Below are positions 11,424 to 23,543 of a stretch of 51,737 nucleotides of DNA, piece by piece. Within the stretch, counting starts at the first letter, position 1; every line of letters begins with the position of its first letter. The notes beneath the pieces are model-generated. The model ran no database searches. It saw only the letters and a program-made list of their open reading frames with translations, and was not told where the DNA came from. This stretch comes from Cudoniella acicularis (Eukaryota; Ascomycota; Leotiomycetes; Helotiales; Helotiaceae): NCBI GenBank assembly GCA_013054445.1, contig JAAMPI010000210.1:1-51737 (forward strand), written 5' to 3'. The position numbers and the translations under genes were made by a program.

Positions 11424-14400
11424 ATGACTTCCACAGAGCGAAATGGGCGTCCACTGATTGCAAGGCGGAATACCTTCCAGCGCATGCTTGACTTGGAGAG
11501 GAAGAACAAGGTAAGTCATTTCAAATAAGCAAATACGGCCAGCTGGCAGCCAGTATTGACTCTCGGTTGACTTTTCCTCTTCTGCAGGTCAATCGCATGC
11601 AAGCCTCGACGAATACAGCCCTCATCCCACATTCCCGTACAAGTACGACTCAGGGGCAAGATGTGAACACGCATCGTGATCAGCCTCCCGCGGCACTCCA
11701 AACCCACGGCCGCGCCATGACTGCTCCGACTCTTGCCCTTACCATTCCCACCGAGCTTTCGAAAGACGGACCCACCAAGAAATACGTTATAAAACAAGGC
11801 AATGTGGTTCCTATGGAAGAAGCTGAGAGCGATGTAGAGTCGGATCGGTCCTCGATATGCCACTCTCCGGGCTGGGACGATCTCACTGGAAAGAAGAGGA
11901 AGAAAGAGAAGCGGGAAGCTAAAGAGAAGCTCAAGATGGAGAAAGAGAAGCAGGATTCCAAAGAGAAGCTCAAGGTGGATAAAAAGAAGATAGAGACGGA
12001 GGCCAAGCATGCACACAGGATAAAGAATCGCTTGAGCAAGGCTCCTCCGACCAATCCACGACTCAGCAAGATGGCGGTTACATTGGATCGATCATCATCC
12101 TCACCTAACATTGAGACACTACCTGAACCTGCGGAGGCCAAGGAAGACACCAAAAAATCCGGCAATCGATCTAGGAGGGGAAGTTTGGACATTGGCTTCA
12201 AAAGTCTTTTTAGTTCTGCACAATCTATTCCTGCTTTATGGAAACATAACCAGGTGACGCCACCTCAAGCTTCGCCTTCAAAGGACTCCCCATCCCCAAG
12301 CACGGGGAAATCGGCTGCAGTTACTACCAGTGGTTCGCCTATGGCTGCTGGTACTGGCAATGGGTTTATTGGCGGCCTGAAGCTCAGACTCTCTGAGGAA
12401 GCTGCTGCACACGACAGGACTCGAAAATCCATCTCAATTCTAAAATACGATGACCAGCGAGGGCTTCTCGATACCGACCAAGACTCTACTCCAACTGCAT
12501 CACGAGGCACTAGCGTCAGAGATAGCTCCACAGACCCCTCTTTCCGCATCCGACCCGTCAATACTACTAGCTTTATATATAATGAGTCGGTTCGTACTCC
12601 ACAACAATGGGAATCGATATACACACAGGCAGGAAGAACGGCTAGGGAAGCGGGAAGCTCTGGGGCAATACCTGATGATGTCCCAATTATGCAGAGGAAC
12701 ATCAAAAAGAATAAAAAGGCTCGCGCCTCGGTTTCCGGATATATGCCATCAGAACCATCGCCGCCTCTGGACTCTGCATCCCCCAAACGAGACTCTTTCA
12801 GCGCAAGCAAGTCACATATCTCGTTGGCCGCACGTCCCAGAACAAGTGAAGATTTGAGCAGTTATGGAAGCAGACGTCCCTCACCTCCTACGGAAAAGCG
12901 CACTCGAAGAAGCAGGGAGAGATCTCAAGATCCTAGGACTAGCCGTGAAAATCATGGAGGTTATGTCCAAGACCAGCGCAAGCAGAGTCAAGATGGGGCA
13001 ATAGCTATGTTCGAAGATGAGTGTCGGGTAACCAATTCTCCCGATTCCACAACGAGAGGCAGGTCCTTATCCTTTCATTCGGTGAAAAGTCGTGTATCTT
13101 CGAGCGGGGAAGCGCCTTCCACTGCCAGGCAAGAGGCCAATAATGATATCCCTGCTATGCCAGAAAGCGATAAAGCCTTCTCATTTTTCAGCGAGTACAC
13201 TCCACCAGAGCTTCATCTCCACGATCACTCTCCTACATCATTGACTCCGCGGCATCAAAAGAAAGAGTCGAAGGGTCTGAAAGGTTTCAAGATTGCTGCT
13301 AAAGCCGCCTTTTCTCGACAGTCGACTGAGTTACCCAGCTCCACTATTACAAATAATCCTAATTTGAACGACACTTCCACAAACTCTAGTTCACGGCCAA
13401 CATCCCAGCGAGCCTCCACAATTGAATTAATGGATGGCATATCAAGCAGGTCCAGCAGAGCGGAAAGAATTTCTGGAGAAGATGTACCATCAGTCAAGGA
13501 CTCATCACAGCGACCACCTTCCTCGGGTCGTAAGTCGAAGAATGGCCCACCAACACTACCACTCAAGCATTTCGGACATCTCAATGAAGATGGAGTTTCG
13601 AGCCACAAGAAGGTTAACTCTCACACACGGACTACCACTGATTCAAGTGAAGAGTATTCCACACTCGACGAATTTTCCAACGTGACGACACCAATAGCTT
13701 CGAGACCACAGTCTCAGAAAGAATATTCTCCTCCTGTGATCAATAGTCCGTTAATGGCAAGCACGGATACTCGGGCTGCACGCTCGACCAATTCTCTACC
13801 AGGAAAGAAGTTGGCGATGATGAGTGGTGCGATTCCCCACAATGAAGCGATGAATCGTAGCCAGGACAGTTGGAGCCGAACAGCAATGCCTATGGACCTC
13901 ACAGATGATGAGGAACGTTTGAGAACCCCAACAGGCAATCAGCCAAATTCCGACTCATCTGCAACCCTTACGGACTCTACACAAACAACTAAATCCGATG
14001 AAATCAAAAGAACAAGCTCAGCCGGTGTTCAAAGACATCCTAGTATTTCTCGATCTGTTTCGACTCCGGAGTTACAGGATCTTAGCTTCCTTCCTGCTTT
14101 GAAACACCAAGCTCTTACCAAACCACCAAGAAAGAAGGGAAAGGGTGTCATAATGAGAAAGAAGTCAGGGTCTCGTGCCTCGGGAAATAAGGATCTGATC
14201 AAACCACCCGCAATCCCGATTGCAAGCATCAAACCAGAAGATTCTTCTCCAGATTCACCGACAGGTGGTCAATATCTTCGCGATGCACGCATGCATATAC
14301 CACGTCCTCCACCACGCTCACCCAATAGAAACCGTTTTCCAGGCGGACCCTCGACCCCTCAACCGTCAGTCGATCCCATCGCTAAGATGTTTGTCGTTTG

Positions 14401-14605
14401 TTGCTCTTGCAAATATTTCCACGACATGCCGAGTAAAATCTATGAATGCATGGCGAAACCGGATAACGTGGTAGAGGATAAGAATTTAGGCGTCAGTGGG
14501 GTCATCAGCACGAGCGTCAAGTGTCCTTGGTGTGGACATGGGATGAGCACTACCTGTTGTTCAGGATATGCAGCGGTGGTTTATTTGAGGGAGAAATTGC
14601 ATTAG
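11424..14605 (+). CDS. large disordered protein with conserved C-terminal Cys cluster
   Basis: A 29-codon first exon (11424-11510, encoding MTSTERNGRPLIARRNTFQR and LDLERKNK) is followed by a 77-bp intron with GTAAGT and CTGCAG ends, then one long exon to 14605, giving 1034 residues. Taking the first downstream ATG instead would start the protein inside the intron. The protein is almost entirely Ser/Thr/Pro/Lys-rich and probably disordered. A charged Lys/Glu helix, possibly a coiled coil, lies near residues 130-180. The last 80 residues are different: CCSCKYFHDMPSKIYECM and, later, CPWCGHGM then TTCCSGY, at least nine Cys plus His, which looks like a zinc-binding fold. I recall similar Cys-rich ends on fungal proteins of unknown role. 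Function is not assigned. Confidence 0.82.
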
Positions 14606-15608
14606 AGCTAAGCGATTTGAGTTGTACACGTTGGAGATGTACATCTGACGTTGACTTGGAAAAATTGATGGATGATGATGCAATTTTTGATGCGACAAGG
14701 GCACGACTGAAAATGATGAAGTTGGAAATTAACGATCTTAATGCCTGGCGTTTTTCTTGTGTTTTGTTTGGGAGTTTAAAAGAAGATGGAGCATGCATTC
14801 GGGTGTTTTTCTCGATTGCCACTTACCGGTACCTACCTACTTCATTTACATGAACTGTACTACTTTTGGATTGATGAATGGTTTGGAGTTGGACGGATGG
14901 ATCTGGTGAGATCATTACTGCACAGCGCACGCATTTACCATTTGGGAGGAGCCTTTTTTTTTTGGTTTCATCTGTCTTCTCTTATGGTCATCGATGGATA
15001 TATTGAAGGGTTGGTATGTGGATAGGGGATAGGTGCAAAGGAAAGGAGGGGAGCATGAGGGAAGAAGAAAATGTGTGCAGGATGGAGGAATAGTTGAACA
15101 TGATGGGTGGATGGGTGCATTTTAGACTACATAATAAATGTATATCAATGAGATAAGGTGAGATGGTTTTAGTAAAGGGGAGATAAAAAAAAAAGTCAAT
15201 GAATAATAAGCTGGCTAGCTATATGATATACTGTTGTTTTATTGATATTTATGACTTATGGCTATCTGTCTCATGCATCTAAATTCCAAAACCTGGTGAA
15301 CTATGATAATAAACATTAACACGAAGATAATTAATAAAAAAGGGTATCGCTCTATAAACCTTACTTCCCATCGCTCGCTTGCCCCCTATGTTCTCATTTT
15401 TGCCCCCTCCGTATCTCTCATCCATCTCTCTTCCATCTCTCTCATCCTCTCTTTCCACTTAAATCTCTTCCTACGCGGGCTCAACATCACCGCCCACCAC
15501 CACCACCAACTTCATAAACATTCCCCCCAGGACCCCCAGGCATCGGCCGCGGTCCCCACCTATTACTCCCTACCATTTCTGGCCTCCCTGGCCCTTCTCC
15601 ACCGCCGC
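14606..15608. other. intergenic spacer between convergent genes
   Basis: The two flanking genes end towards each other here, so the stretch should hold both 3' untranslated regions. AT-rich tracts around 15120-15340 could act in 3' end formation. No gene is supported. Confidence 0.6.
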
Positions 15609-18068
15609 TTACAGCAACACCATCCAGTTCTCCGGGAGGAGACCGAATTCTACGGGCGAGAATTCGCCTCCGCCGCTACTGTATCCAAGTTCCCCATTTC
15701 CGCCGTACCCACCTCTTACCCCGCTTCCACCCACCAGTTCAGGAGGCGGACTAGGAGGCGCATGCAATCCCTGCGGCGGTACAGTAGTTAATACCCTCTG
15801 TTGTTGGAACGATTCGGGGGACTGTGACTGCGGGCGTGCTATCACCGGTGCGGGGACTGGGACGCGTTGGATGGTTTGCGCTCTTGCTGGGTATTGGTTC
15901 ATGGGTGGTGGTTGGTTTCCGTATCTTTGTTGGTTGGGGGGGAAGTAGCTACCCTGTTGTTGTTGATTTCCATACCCTTGCTGTTGTGAAGGAGGGGGGT
16001 AGTTATACACTGCTCCTCCTGTGGAATTTTGAGAGGGGTAAGATTCTGGGGGGGAAACGCTCATTCCGCGTTCGATGGGGGAAGTGCTGTTGTTGTTATT
16101 GTTGTTATACCGCCTTCCTTGGTCTCTATCGAACACCCCTGGTGCGTACGCTGGATTTAGAGGGGGCGGATATCCCGTTGCCGGCTGTGCGTGTCCTGCT
16201 GGAGGAGGAGACTGGTACATCTCGCTCACTCTACTAGCTGGAGTCCCGCTCAAACCTCCTGGACTCAACGTGCTGACTTGCTGACTTCCTGTTCCCGTAC
16301 CTGTTCCCGAGGTGGCGCCGAATAAAGTGCTTTCCCGTTTTTTTCTGGGCGTGTTTGCGGAAGAAGAAGGCGCCGATGGAGACGAGGACCAGGAGGGCGA
16401 GAGCCCCGACTCCGCCACCGATTCCGGCTTTTGTGGCGGTGGGCATTCCCGAAGAGGTGCTGCTTTTAACGGGGTAGGCCATGGCGTAGACGACGTTTAC
16501 TACTGCGGATGTTGGGTGTGTGGAGGTAGTTGCTGTTGGTGAGGGTAAGGGAGGGGGGGTCAGGTACGGTGTTATGGTGCTGTAGCATGGTGTCTGGCCT
16601 CCTAGGTCTGTGGAGAAGAGGAGGTAGTTGGAGGGACAGCAGGAGTTGCTTATGGTTTGGTAGTCCCCTGGACAGTGGTCTAGTTCCCCTGCTGAGGGAC
16701 TGTCCGGCGTGGGAAAGGCTTGGTTTTCGCCGATGGTGTTGAGGCCATTTCCACTGGTTGTGCTGGATGTGCTACTGGTGCCTCCGACAGTTATGGTGGT
16801 GAAGGAAGGTCCGGTAGATGTTGCTGCTGCGGAGGCGGTGGGTGCGTGTGTAGATGTTGCGGCGAAAGGGCAGCAGTCATCTTTTCCGTTTACGCAGCCG
16901 ATTACTCCGATGTAGAAGTCGGCTGTTGGGCCGGGGATTACGGTGAAATAGGGGGTTGTGCAGTAACCAACTAGTAGGTCCCCTGAGCCGGTGTATTGAG
17001 GCAGTGGGGTGTGGGTGCTTGTGGAGGAAGTGGTGCTTATGGCGGAGTAGGAGGGCGTCGCGTAGGAGATTGGGATGGAGGATTCGGAGGTGGTGCTACT
17101 TGTTGATGCCTTTTTGGAAAATGAGAATTAGTTTTTGGAAATAGAATGTAGGTACAGGGAAATATACAGATGTCTGGGTAGGGATTGTGATGTAAGAGAC
17201 GGAAGAGGAGGCGCTAGTTGTTGATGTGCTGCTGGGTTGGCTTGAAGTTGTTGGTGTCGATTTACTTGAACTTGTTGTGGTTGAAGAGGGTTTGGTGCTT
17301 GTTGTCGGTGGTGCAGACTGGGAACTGGAGGTATTCGTTGGGACTGAAACTGGGGTGTTACTAGAAGTCGTCGAGGCTTTTGAACTGCTGCTGGTTGTGG
17401 TGACAACTATAACTGTCGTGCTCGAGGCCTTCGAGGTTGAAGGCGTGACGGTCGTTGATGTTGTACACCATGTTGAAAGTTGGGAATTGAAGTCTGGGAA
17501 TCATTAGTATTCGTTGGCATATTTTCAAACGCTAGCTGGATCTCGAGGAAACATGATACCAAAACTCCTAAATTCTTCATCGTTAAAGAAAACGGATGAA
17601 GTGATTGGGGGCTAGCTGAAACACAAAGTCCAGGGTTCCCTCAATTCTTCGACCCCAACCCACACAATCTCCCCACTATCTCTCATGTATGATATTGACA
17701 GTACTCCCTCAGAGGACGTCCCGCATCATGTAGTTTTGTATCCTGATACCCTCCAAATCGCACATGTGAAAAATATCAACCAACTCACCAGTCAAATCCT
17801 CTCCACAATCTCCATACTTTGCACTACAGGAATTGAAAGCCGAAATCGCGGTATCGATGACATTGCAAATGCCATACTCCGGGTCTCCTTGTCCCACAAT
17901 ATCATTGTAGATGCAATTCTATTTTCGCTTTCTATTAGCCACCAGGTTCTCATGCAGTACACAAAGTTATGCGCTTGGCTCGAAAAATTCGACAAAGAAA
18001 AATAAATAACTTACACAACAATTCGTGTAACACCACGAATAACCAGACGTGTTGGCCGAACTCGTCAT
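15609..18068 (-). CDS. Ser/Thr-rich single-pass membrane protein with extracellular Cys modules; tail frameshifted
   Basis: Exons inferred: 18068-18015, 17918-17789, 17493-17168 and 17109 onward, with introns of 96, 295 and 58 bp. The phases fit exactly. The N-terminal part is Cys-rich (GYSWCYTNC, YGDCGEDL). A Ser/Thr-rich stalk follows, then two Cys modules (GCVNGKDDCCPF and DHCPGDYQTISNSCCPSNY). The transmembrane helix (GGGVGALALLVLVSIGAFFF) is followed by the basic stop-transfer RKHAQKK. At a 7-A run (plus-strand T, 16338-16344) the frame breaks: the expected tail continues one frame over as RESTLFGATSG and runs, Pro/Gln/Asn-rich, to the stop at 15609. The architecture suggests a cell-wall or plasma-membrane sensor or anchor. 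No clear signal peptide precedes 18068, so the true start may lie upstream. The tail break could be a sequencing error. Confidence 0.6.
16084..16110. repeat. trinucleotide GTT/AAC run (poly-Asn)
   Basis: A short run of GTT codons on the plus strand encodes six Asn in the cytoplasmic tail of the membrane protein on the minus strand. Confidence 0.75.
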
Positions 18069-19129
18069 TCTGACCTCTGGAATCACTCAACCACACCTTC
18101 ACTCGAGCAGTATAGGCAAACAGCGAAAACCACCAAAACAAAAATGCACCCCGAGGAGCTGAGCTCGAGAATATGTACGTCGAAGCTCAAGCCAAACCGT
18201 CGGCATGGACGCATGCATCAAATCACATGGACCACCCCCAATCACCACAGCTTCAACCCGCAGAAGATATTGACTCTCCCCACAAGCTTCCATTGGAAAG
18301 AAAAACGCCATTTAGGCCTTGGCATCGCACTGTGACAGGTGCGTTGAGTGCGTTTGCTAAGAAGGCTGGAGAGTCCTTATCGATTGGGCGCCGCCACATG
18401 GTCCCTTTTTGATGTTGCACAGTTGGCGGTGGTGTTGCGGCAGGCAGGCAGGCAGGCAGGCACGCTGATGTTTCTGTCTCTTGTCTTTCTTTTCCGCGGA
18501 AAGTCAATGTTTGTAATGGGATTTTTTAGCGCTAGGTTTGCGATGTCTGGTATTGAAAGAGATTTGAGGAAGGGGAATCAGTTCGTTACTATCTTGATGC
18601 TTTTGTGCTGTTCTTCGTGATCGAACGGAGTACACCGATGTTTCTCAGAACCCCAGCCCCTCTCGTGTTCGTCGCAGCACGCTAGCCCCCAATTCTCCAG
18701 AAGCAACCTTGGAAGCACGCCCCGCGTGCATTGGATGGGAAGCTTTCTGGCCAATTGAAAGGCCTCGCTGACGCCGTTGGGTTTTCGCCGCAAATCGAGT
18801 CACATTATCCGCATAACCCAATGACGATTCAGCATAGAAGATATGTTTAGATATGAGAAACGGGAAACGGGGGTTTTCCGCCTGTGGGGTGTTTTGAAGA
18901 ACGAATTTTCGAGTTTTTTTTAAAGTCCGTGAAACTGAGACGAGAGTCGCTTAGCGTTGTCTGTAGTTGTAACGTTGACCATGGAAACTTGCTCAAGTAT
19001 ATATCGGGAAAGCCACAGGCGAAACTAAAGAGATATCTGATGCAAAAGTATGTGCGGATTAGAGAGTTTGTGATATAAAGTTCGTTAAAAATTCTGTATT
19101 AGCACGAGGTGAACAATGCCATGAGAATA
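18069..19129. other. intergenic spacer
   Basis: This 1.06-kb stretch separates the upstream end of the membrane-protein gene from the 3' end of the kinase-like gene. The first 250 bp could hold a missing 5' exon of the membrane protein. The frame at 17950-18141 begins with a hydrophobic stretch (WWFSLFAYTA) but does not join cleanly. A CAGG microsatellite lies at 18441-18461. No gene is supported. Confidence 0.55.
18441..18461. repeat. CAGG microsatellite
   Basis: Five perfect 4-bp CAGG units in non-coding sequence. Confidence 0.9.
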
Positions 19130-22100
19130 TCAATTCCCTTCTCTCAGAGCAGTTTTGTCTTCTCCAAATCCTTGCATCCAAACATTTTCACCTATTTCGT
19201 GCACCCAAATCTCGAATGAGTCGCCATCCTCTTTAACGTAGTGGCTAACTAGATTTTGCCGATCGTCAAACGGAATTCTTCTGCCGTGATGAAACCACAT
19301 TTGTTGCTCGATTAGAGTATTCCCAGTCATGTACTGCTTCAAACGTTCCATCAATGTGATTAATTTCTCATGTGGTGGAATGCCTCTCCAAATCACGCTG
19401 GCAGCGTTATGATCCATAGTAACAACATTTATCCTCAGAAGGAATCCGTGTGTGAAAGGTGTGTTATCAAGCAATTGACTGATGTCCCTGCTAAGATGGA
19501 CATCTATATAGAATGGGTCATTTCCTATTAAGTTGTAAGACTGAAGTGTACGACCGTCGCCTTCCAGAAAAACTCGGCGATCAGGTAAAGACGTGACCTG
19601 TAAATGCATTTGATCTCTCAGGTTGGGATGACCTTGTTGGGTGAGATACGTGGCTAATAAGTCCTTGAATTCTCTGATAGTAAAGACAGCAGGGTCCGCC
19701 TTTAGCTGAGTGCCGAATCTCCTTGGCCCCTCAGAGGCACTGAAGTACAACCAGATGATAAAATGGAGAGCTGGATTGGGTTGTTCCCGTTGGTTCTGTT
19801 GATTTGGCTGATTATTAGCCGGGCCTGGAATGGCTGGGTTTTGCTGATTCTGCTGGTTCTGCCTTGATTGGCTTGGTTCACATTGATTTGTGCGTTTTGT
19901 GCAAGACGCGCAGCCCTTTGGGCCTGTTCCGCCCTCATCCTGTTAGACCGATCTATAGCTCTCTGCCTTGCTCGACCCGATCTGGTAGCTCTGGCCTGTT
20001 GAACGCTTGCATTTTGAGCTTGAGCTTGGCGCGTTCTTCCACGCCCTCTTTCCCCTGCCACACCACCACTACCACCTCCTCCTCCTGGACCTCCTGGGCC
20101 TCCACCTCCTCCAGCGTTGTTCGGATCATTTGGGTCAGGGTGACGGAAATCTTCCCACGCTTCACTTATATGAGCATCATCCATACCGGACCAAGCTTTA
20201 TGTATCTTTATCTTCAACTCAAGAATACTTGGCCGGTGTTCGGGCTTTTCATACAAGCACTCAAGGATCGTGTGCCGTAATCCCTCGCTATACTGGTTGT
20301 AAGCCATTACATTTCCCCCGTACGTCTTTCCCTTTGCGGGCTTTCCATGGATCAGAAAATTTGGGTTGAAACCTATTGAGTCAGTAGACAGTGCGCTGTG
20401 AACTGTTCCTGAACGGGCTTTAGCATATGACCTAGCGGCATAAGAAGGAACCTACAGGTGGAAAAAATCCGGGGCTACCGCGCCCGCGGCATTCTTCTCT
20501 GAAAGCAGCGGTATGTGGCCTCAAACCCATCTCTCTTGCAAGCCCAAAATCACCGACCTGCCCTTTGAATTAGCTAATTTCTACTAAATTTCGACCCAAC
20601 AGGATGTAAAAATTTGCGGGCAAATCGACAATCTCCTGACAACAAGTTAAACTAGTCGAATGTAGAGAACAAGAGTTGCGGCAACTAATGCACAGGGCAC
20701 GCAGGATATTTTCAGGTTCTGTCTCGCGCGGATGCCTTGGGTCGAAATGGGAGAGCATGAGATGAGAAGTTGACATAAGTGCACAGAATCTTACCTTCAA
20801 AACAGGAGTCCAAGCGTGATTCATATCACGTTTCCCAAGCATGACTATCCATTGTTAACCACATACTTCAGCAGGAAATACCAACAACCCTTACCATTTG
20901 CATGTTTAAAGTCAAAGTGTACAACTGTTATCCAGTCCCCGAGCGCACCAGGCCGATACGTTGCTTTTGGGTGTGTATATAAGGGCTCAACGCCACCTAG
21001 AGGCTATGGGTTAGCACATCATCTTATCAGCCAACGCATGCGAAAAAGAAATTCGGGATAATGAGAAAGATTTGGCTTGCCTAGCAAGTGCCCCTAGAGA
21101 AGAATCATCTATAGATACCCAAAGTCTTGACATGCATCAGGAAAATCATTTGCCACAACCTATTATCTTCTTTCTGAGGAGAAATTCATGAATATTTCCG
21201 AGACTTCGGACATTGACCCGGAAGTGTTTTGAAACCACTTGATGAAAGTTTGCGCGTTCTCAAGTTCCACGTACAGGTAAGAATTCACCCGTTATTTTGA
21301 GAGGCTGGGTCGACGTGTCGAGATTAAAAGTACACGAGAATGGCAAAGATTTAAAGGAAGATTTCCCTTACATTCCATAACAGAAATAGCATCCACAAAG
21401 CAATCAAAAAAGTGCCATAGAGTGGGCTCTGTAAACGGTTTGGCCCTTTAAATACCCTTTTAGTACACATTCTTCTGACTAAGATTTTGAACTTACATTT
21501 TGACGCGTCGATCAATCAGATCCTGCACACTGCCCAGCGGAGCGTATTCTAAAACAATTCTCTCGATCTCTCCCCTACGTGGCTTCTCAGGCTTTACGAG
21601 GAGCCTAATTATATGGCTGGATACTTGTTGAGTAAGCCTCCAATGAATCTCGCTTTCATCATTTAGATTTCCATTTGAATCAGTATTCAATTTCACAGCG
21701 ACAAAATTTGGCAAGTCGGGGTTTCCTTCGTCATTGCCTTTATATTTCCAAAGCCCAACCAAGCCAAAATTTCTGCTGTTTTATTAGAAGCTGGTTCGAC
21801 AGTAGGACGTATAAAGGACCAAACATAAGATGATTTAGCAAAAACAGCGACATCTATTTTTACTTATACTTACCCTGAACCAAGTATTTTGATCCCTTTC
21901 CAACTTTTCCTAGTGGCTCGGTTGGGTATAAACGTGCGTACCCTGTCCTTCAAGAATGCTCGTTGACTAGCGCCAACGGGAGCACCTGTTGGCAGAGGTG
22001 AGAGGGCTTGTGCTGCAGGTCGCGGAAGCTGAATAGCGACGAACGCCTGGTCATTTCGTGCAGACTGATAAGGTTGATTTCGATAGTTCGCTGGGAGGGC

Positions 22101-22181
22101 ATTTACCGAACCGCCCCTCGGTGGAATGCCATACTCCCTAAAACGGTTGTAGTTCCACCTTTGGGTACTGATGGAGGCCAT
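19130..22181 (-). CDS. protein-kinase-like gene with ubiquitin-like C-terminal region, probably frame-disrupted
   Basis: Exons inferred: 22181-21874, 21772-21497, 21445-21372, 20996-20895, 20844-20795, 20557-about 20456, and about 20370 to 19130. Kinase motifs appear in order: Gly loop LGSGNFGLVG formed across intron 1, VAVK lysine, catalytic loop VVHFDFKHAN (HFD in place of HRD), and GDFGLA. The activation segment ends SPDFFPP, where an APE-like PPE is expected. A C-lobe end LRHTILECLYEKPEHRPS follows. A Gly-rich and Asn/Gln-rich linker leads to about 200 residues that look like two ubiquitin-like folds (DGRTLQSYNLIGNDPFYIDV; RRIPFDDRQNLVSHYV). Two joins fail. After DFFPP no GT-AG junction I can find keeps frame without losing residues, and near 19862 the linker shifts by one base. 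The helix-F region is not recognisable. It may be a pseudokinase or a decaying gene. Confidence 0.6.
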
Positions 22182-23543
22182 GATGAAACCAAAGTTGGAC
22201 GAGAGCTTGATTAGGATGCTGGTGTAGGAATTGGGAGTGGGAGAGCGGAGAAAATACAAGCAACCCACAATAGAAACAGGAAGTTCAAAAATTCATGTGC
22301 TTTGTCATGGCGACGGGATATTCCCCGTATTGTTGCTTTCCATAGATGGTAGAACAAAGAGCCCGGACAAAGAACTATCCATGATCGGGTACCCAACGCG
22401 TAGATGGTGAGAAAACATGCTTGCAAATGGAAACCGGCGTTCAAAGAGCAGAGACTCGATACTGCAGCAGAAATGCTGGCTATAGATGAAAAGCAAATTC
22501 ACACTGAAGCCCCCAACAGGTCCAAACGGGCCCAATAAAAAATATCAATACCGCCCGATAGCTCAAAAACTCCTTGAACAGAGAGAATCATGACGCGCTG
22601 GCTCATGGTAAACGCGTTTCCGAGCCCATTCAGATGTATAGACCGAGGAGTCGAAATAGGAGTCAGTTGCAAGACGGAGGAAGCATCTCCGCTTCGCTTG
22701 GACCTTGATATTGACAATTTGCAGTTACCAGCGTTCGCTGCGCCATGTGCCGATGCCAATATATATACTCTATACCGGTACCTCTTGGAAGACTGCCGGC
22801 GATACCCTGGAGCTCTGCACGTGGTCAATGGACCATAATGGACAATGGCCTCGGGAGGGACCTGGTCATATTTCGACGAGCAAAAACGCAATCGGCGAGG
22901 GAAGGCTTGCGTGCTATTTAGCCGCGAAAAAGCTCTCCCGATCCACCATGAGGCATGGGGACCCTCTACAGTAGCAGAACCACCCATTGCCCATGGCAAT
23001 CAGGCTAAATGCATCCCACCATGGCAATGATGCACGATACCGATTGGATTGGAGATCTTAGGGCGCTCGCCGACTCCATCAACCTCATTTACCCATTGCA
23101 TCAGAGGTCCCAGAACACGCTGGACGGCGACGTCGGCGTCGCTGGAGGGGAATGATAACGAGGACTAGGCCAGAGCCTGCTTGTGCTCCGGGAGAAGGAG
23201 AACTGGCGGGCCCTCGCTCGTACCTGTCACGAGCTGTGTCGAGCTTTGGTCCCTCTAAGTCTGTGTAAGTGCATATAAGAGTCCTCCCCCCAAGCGGTTT
23301 GGTGCAGCTCAAGTGGCAGGACAAGATACATGAACTCTCTCCGATCCTTCACGCGGTAGAAACCCCTCGCCCACATCCGAAGCCTGGCATTTTGGACTAA
23401 TATATTGCAGTAGTACTCCTGTTCCGTCATTTCGTCGTGTTACGGCTCTGCCCCGCTTCCTTCCTTCAAAAGCCCTTCTTCGAGTCTCAATTCAATTTCC
23501 AAAACTGTCAACTTTCCAATCTAGATTCTACGCATCAGCAACC
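22182..23543. other. intergenic spacer between divergent genes
   Basis: The kinase-like and xylose reductase genes are transcribed away from each other here, so both promoters should lie within. The last 100 bp before 23544 are CT-rich, as in many fungal leaders. Overlapping frames up to 166 codons at 22499-22999 have no recognisable motif. No gene is supported. Confidence 0.6.

Noticed and set aside
11567..11587. Starting the large protein at its first apparent in-frame start (11567)
   Set aside because: That codon lies inside a GTAAGT...CTGCAG intron. The upstream exon at 11424 joins in frame.
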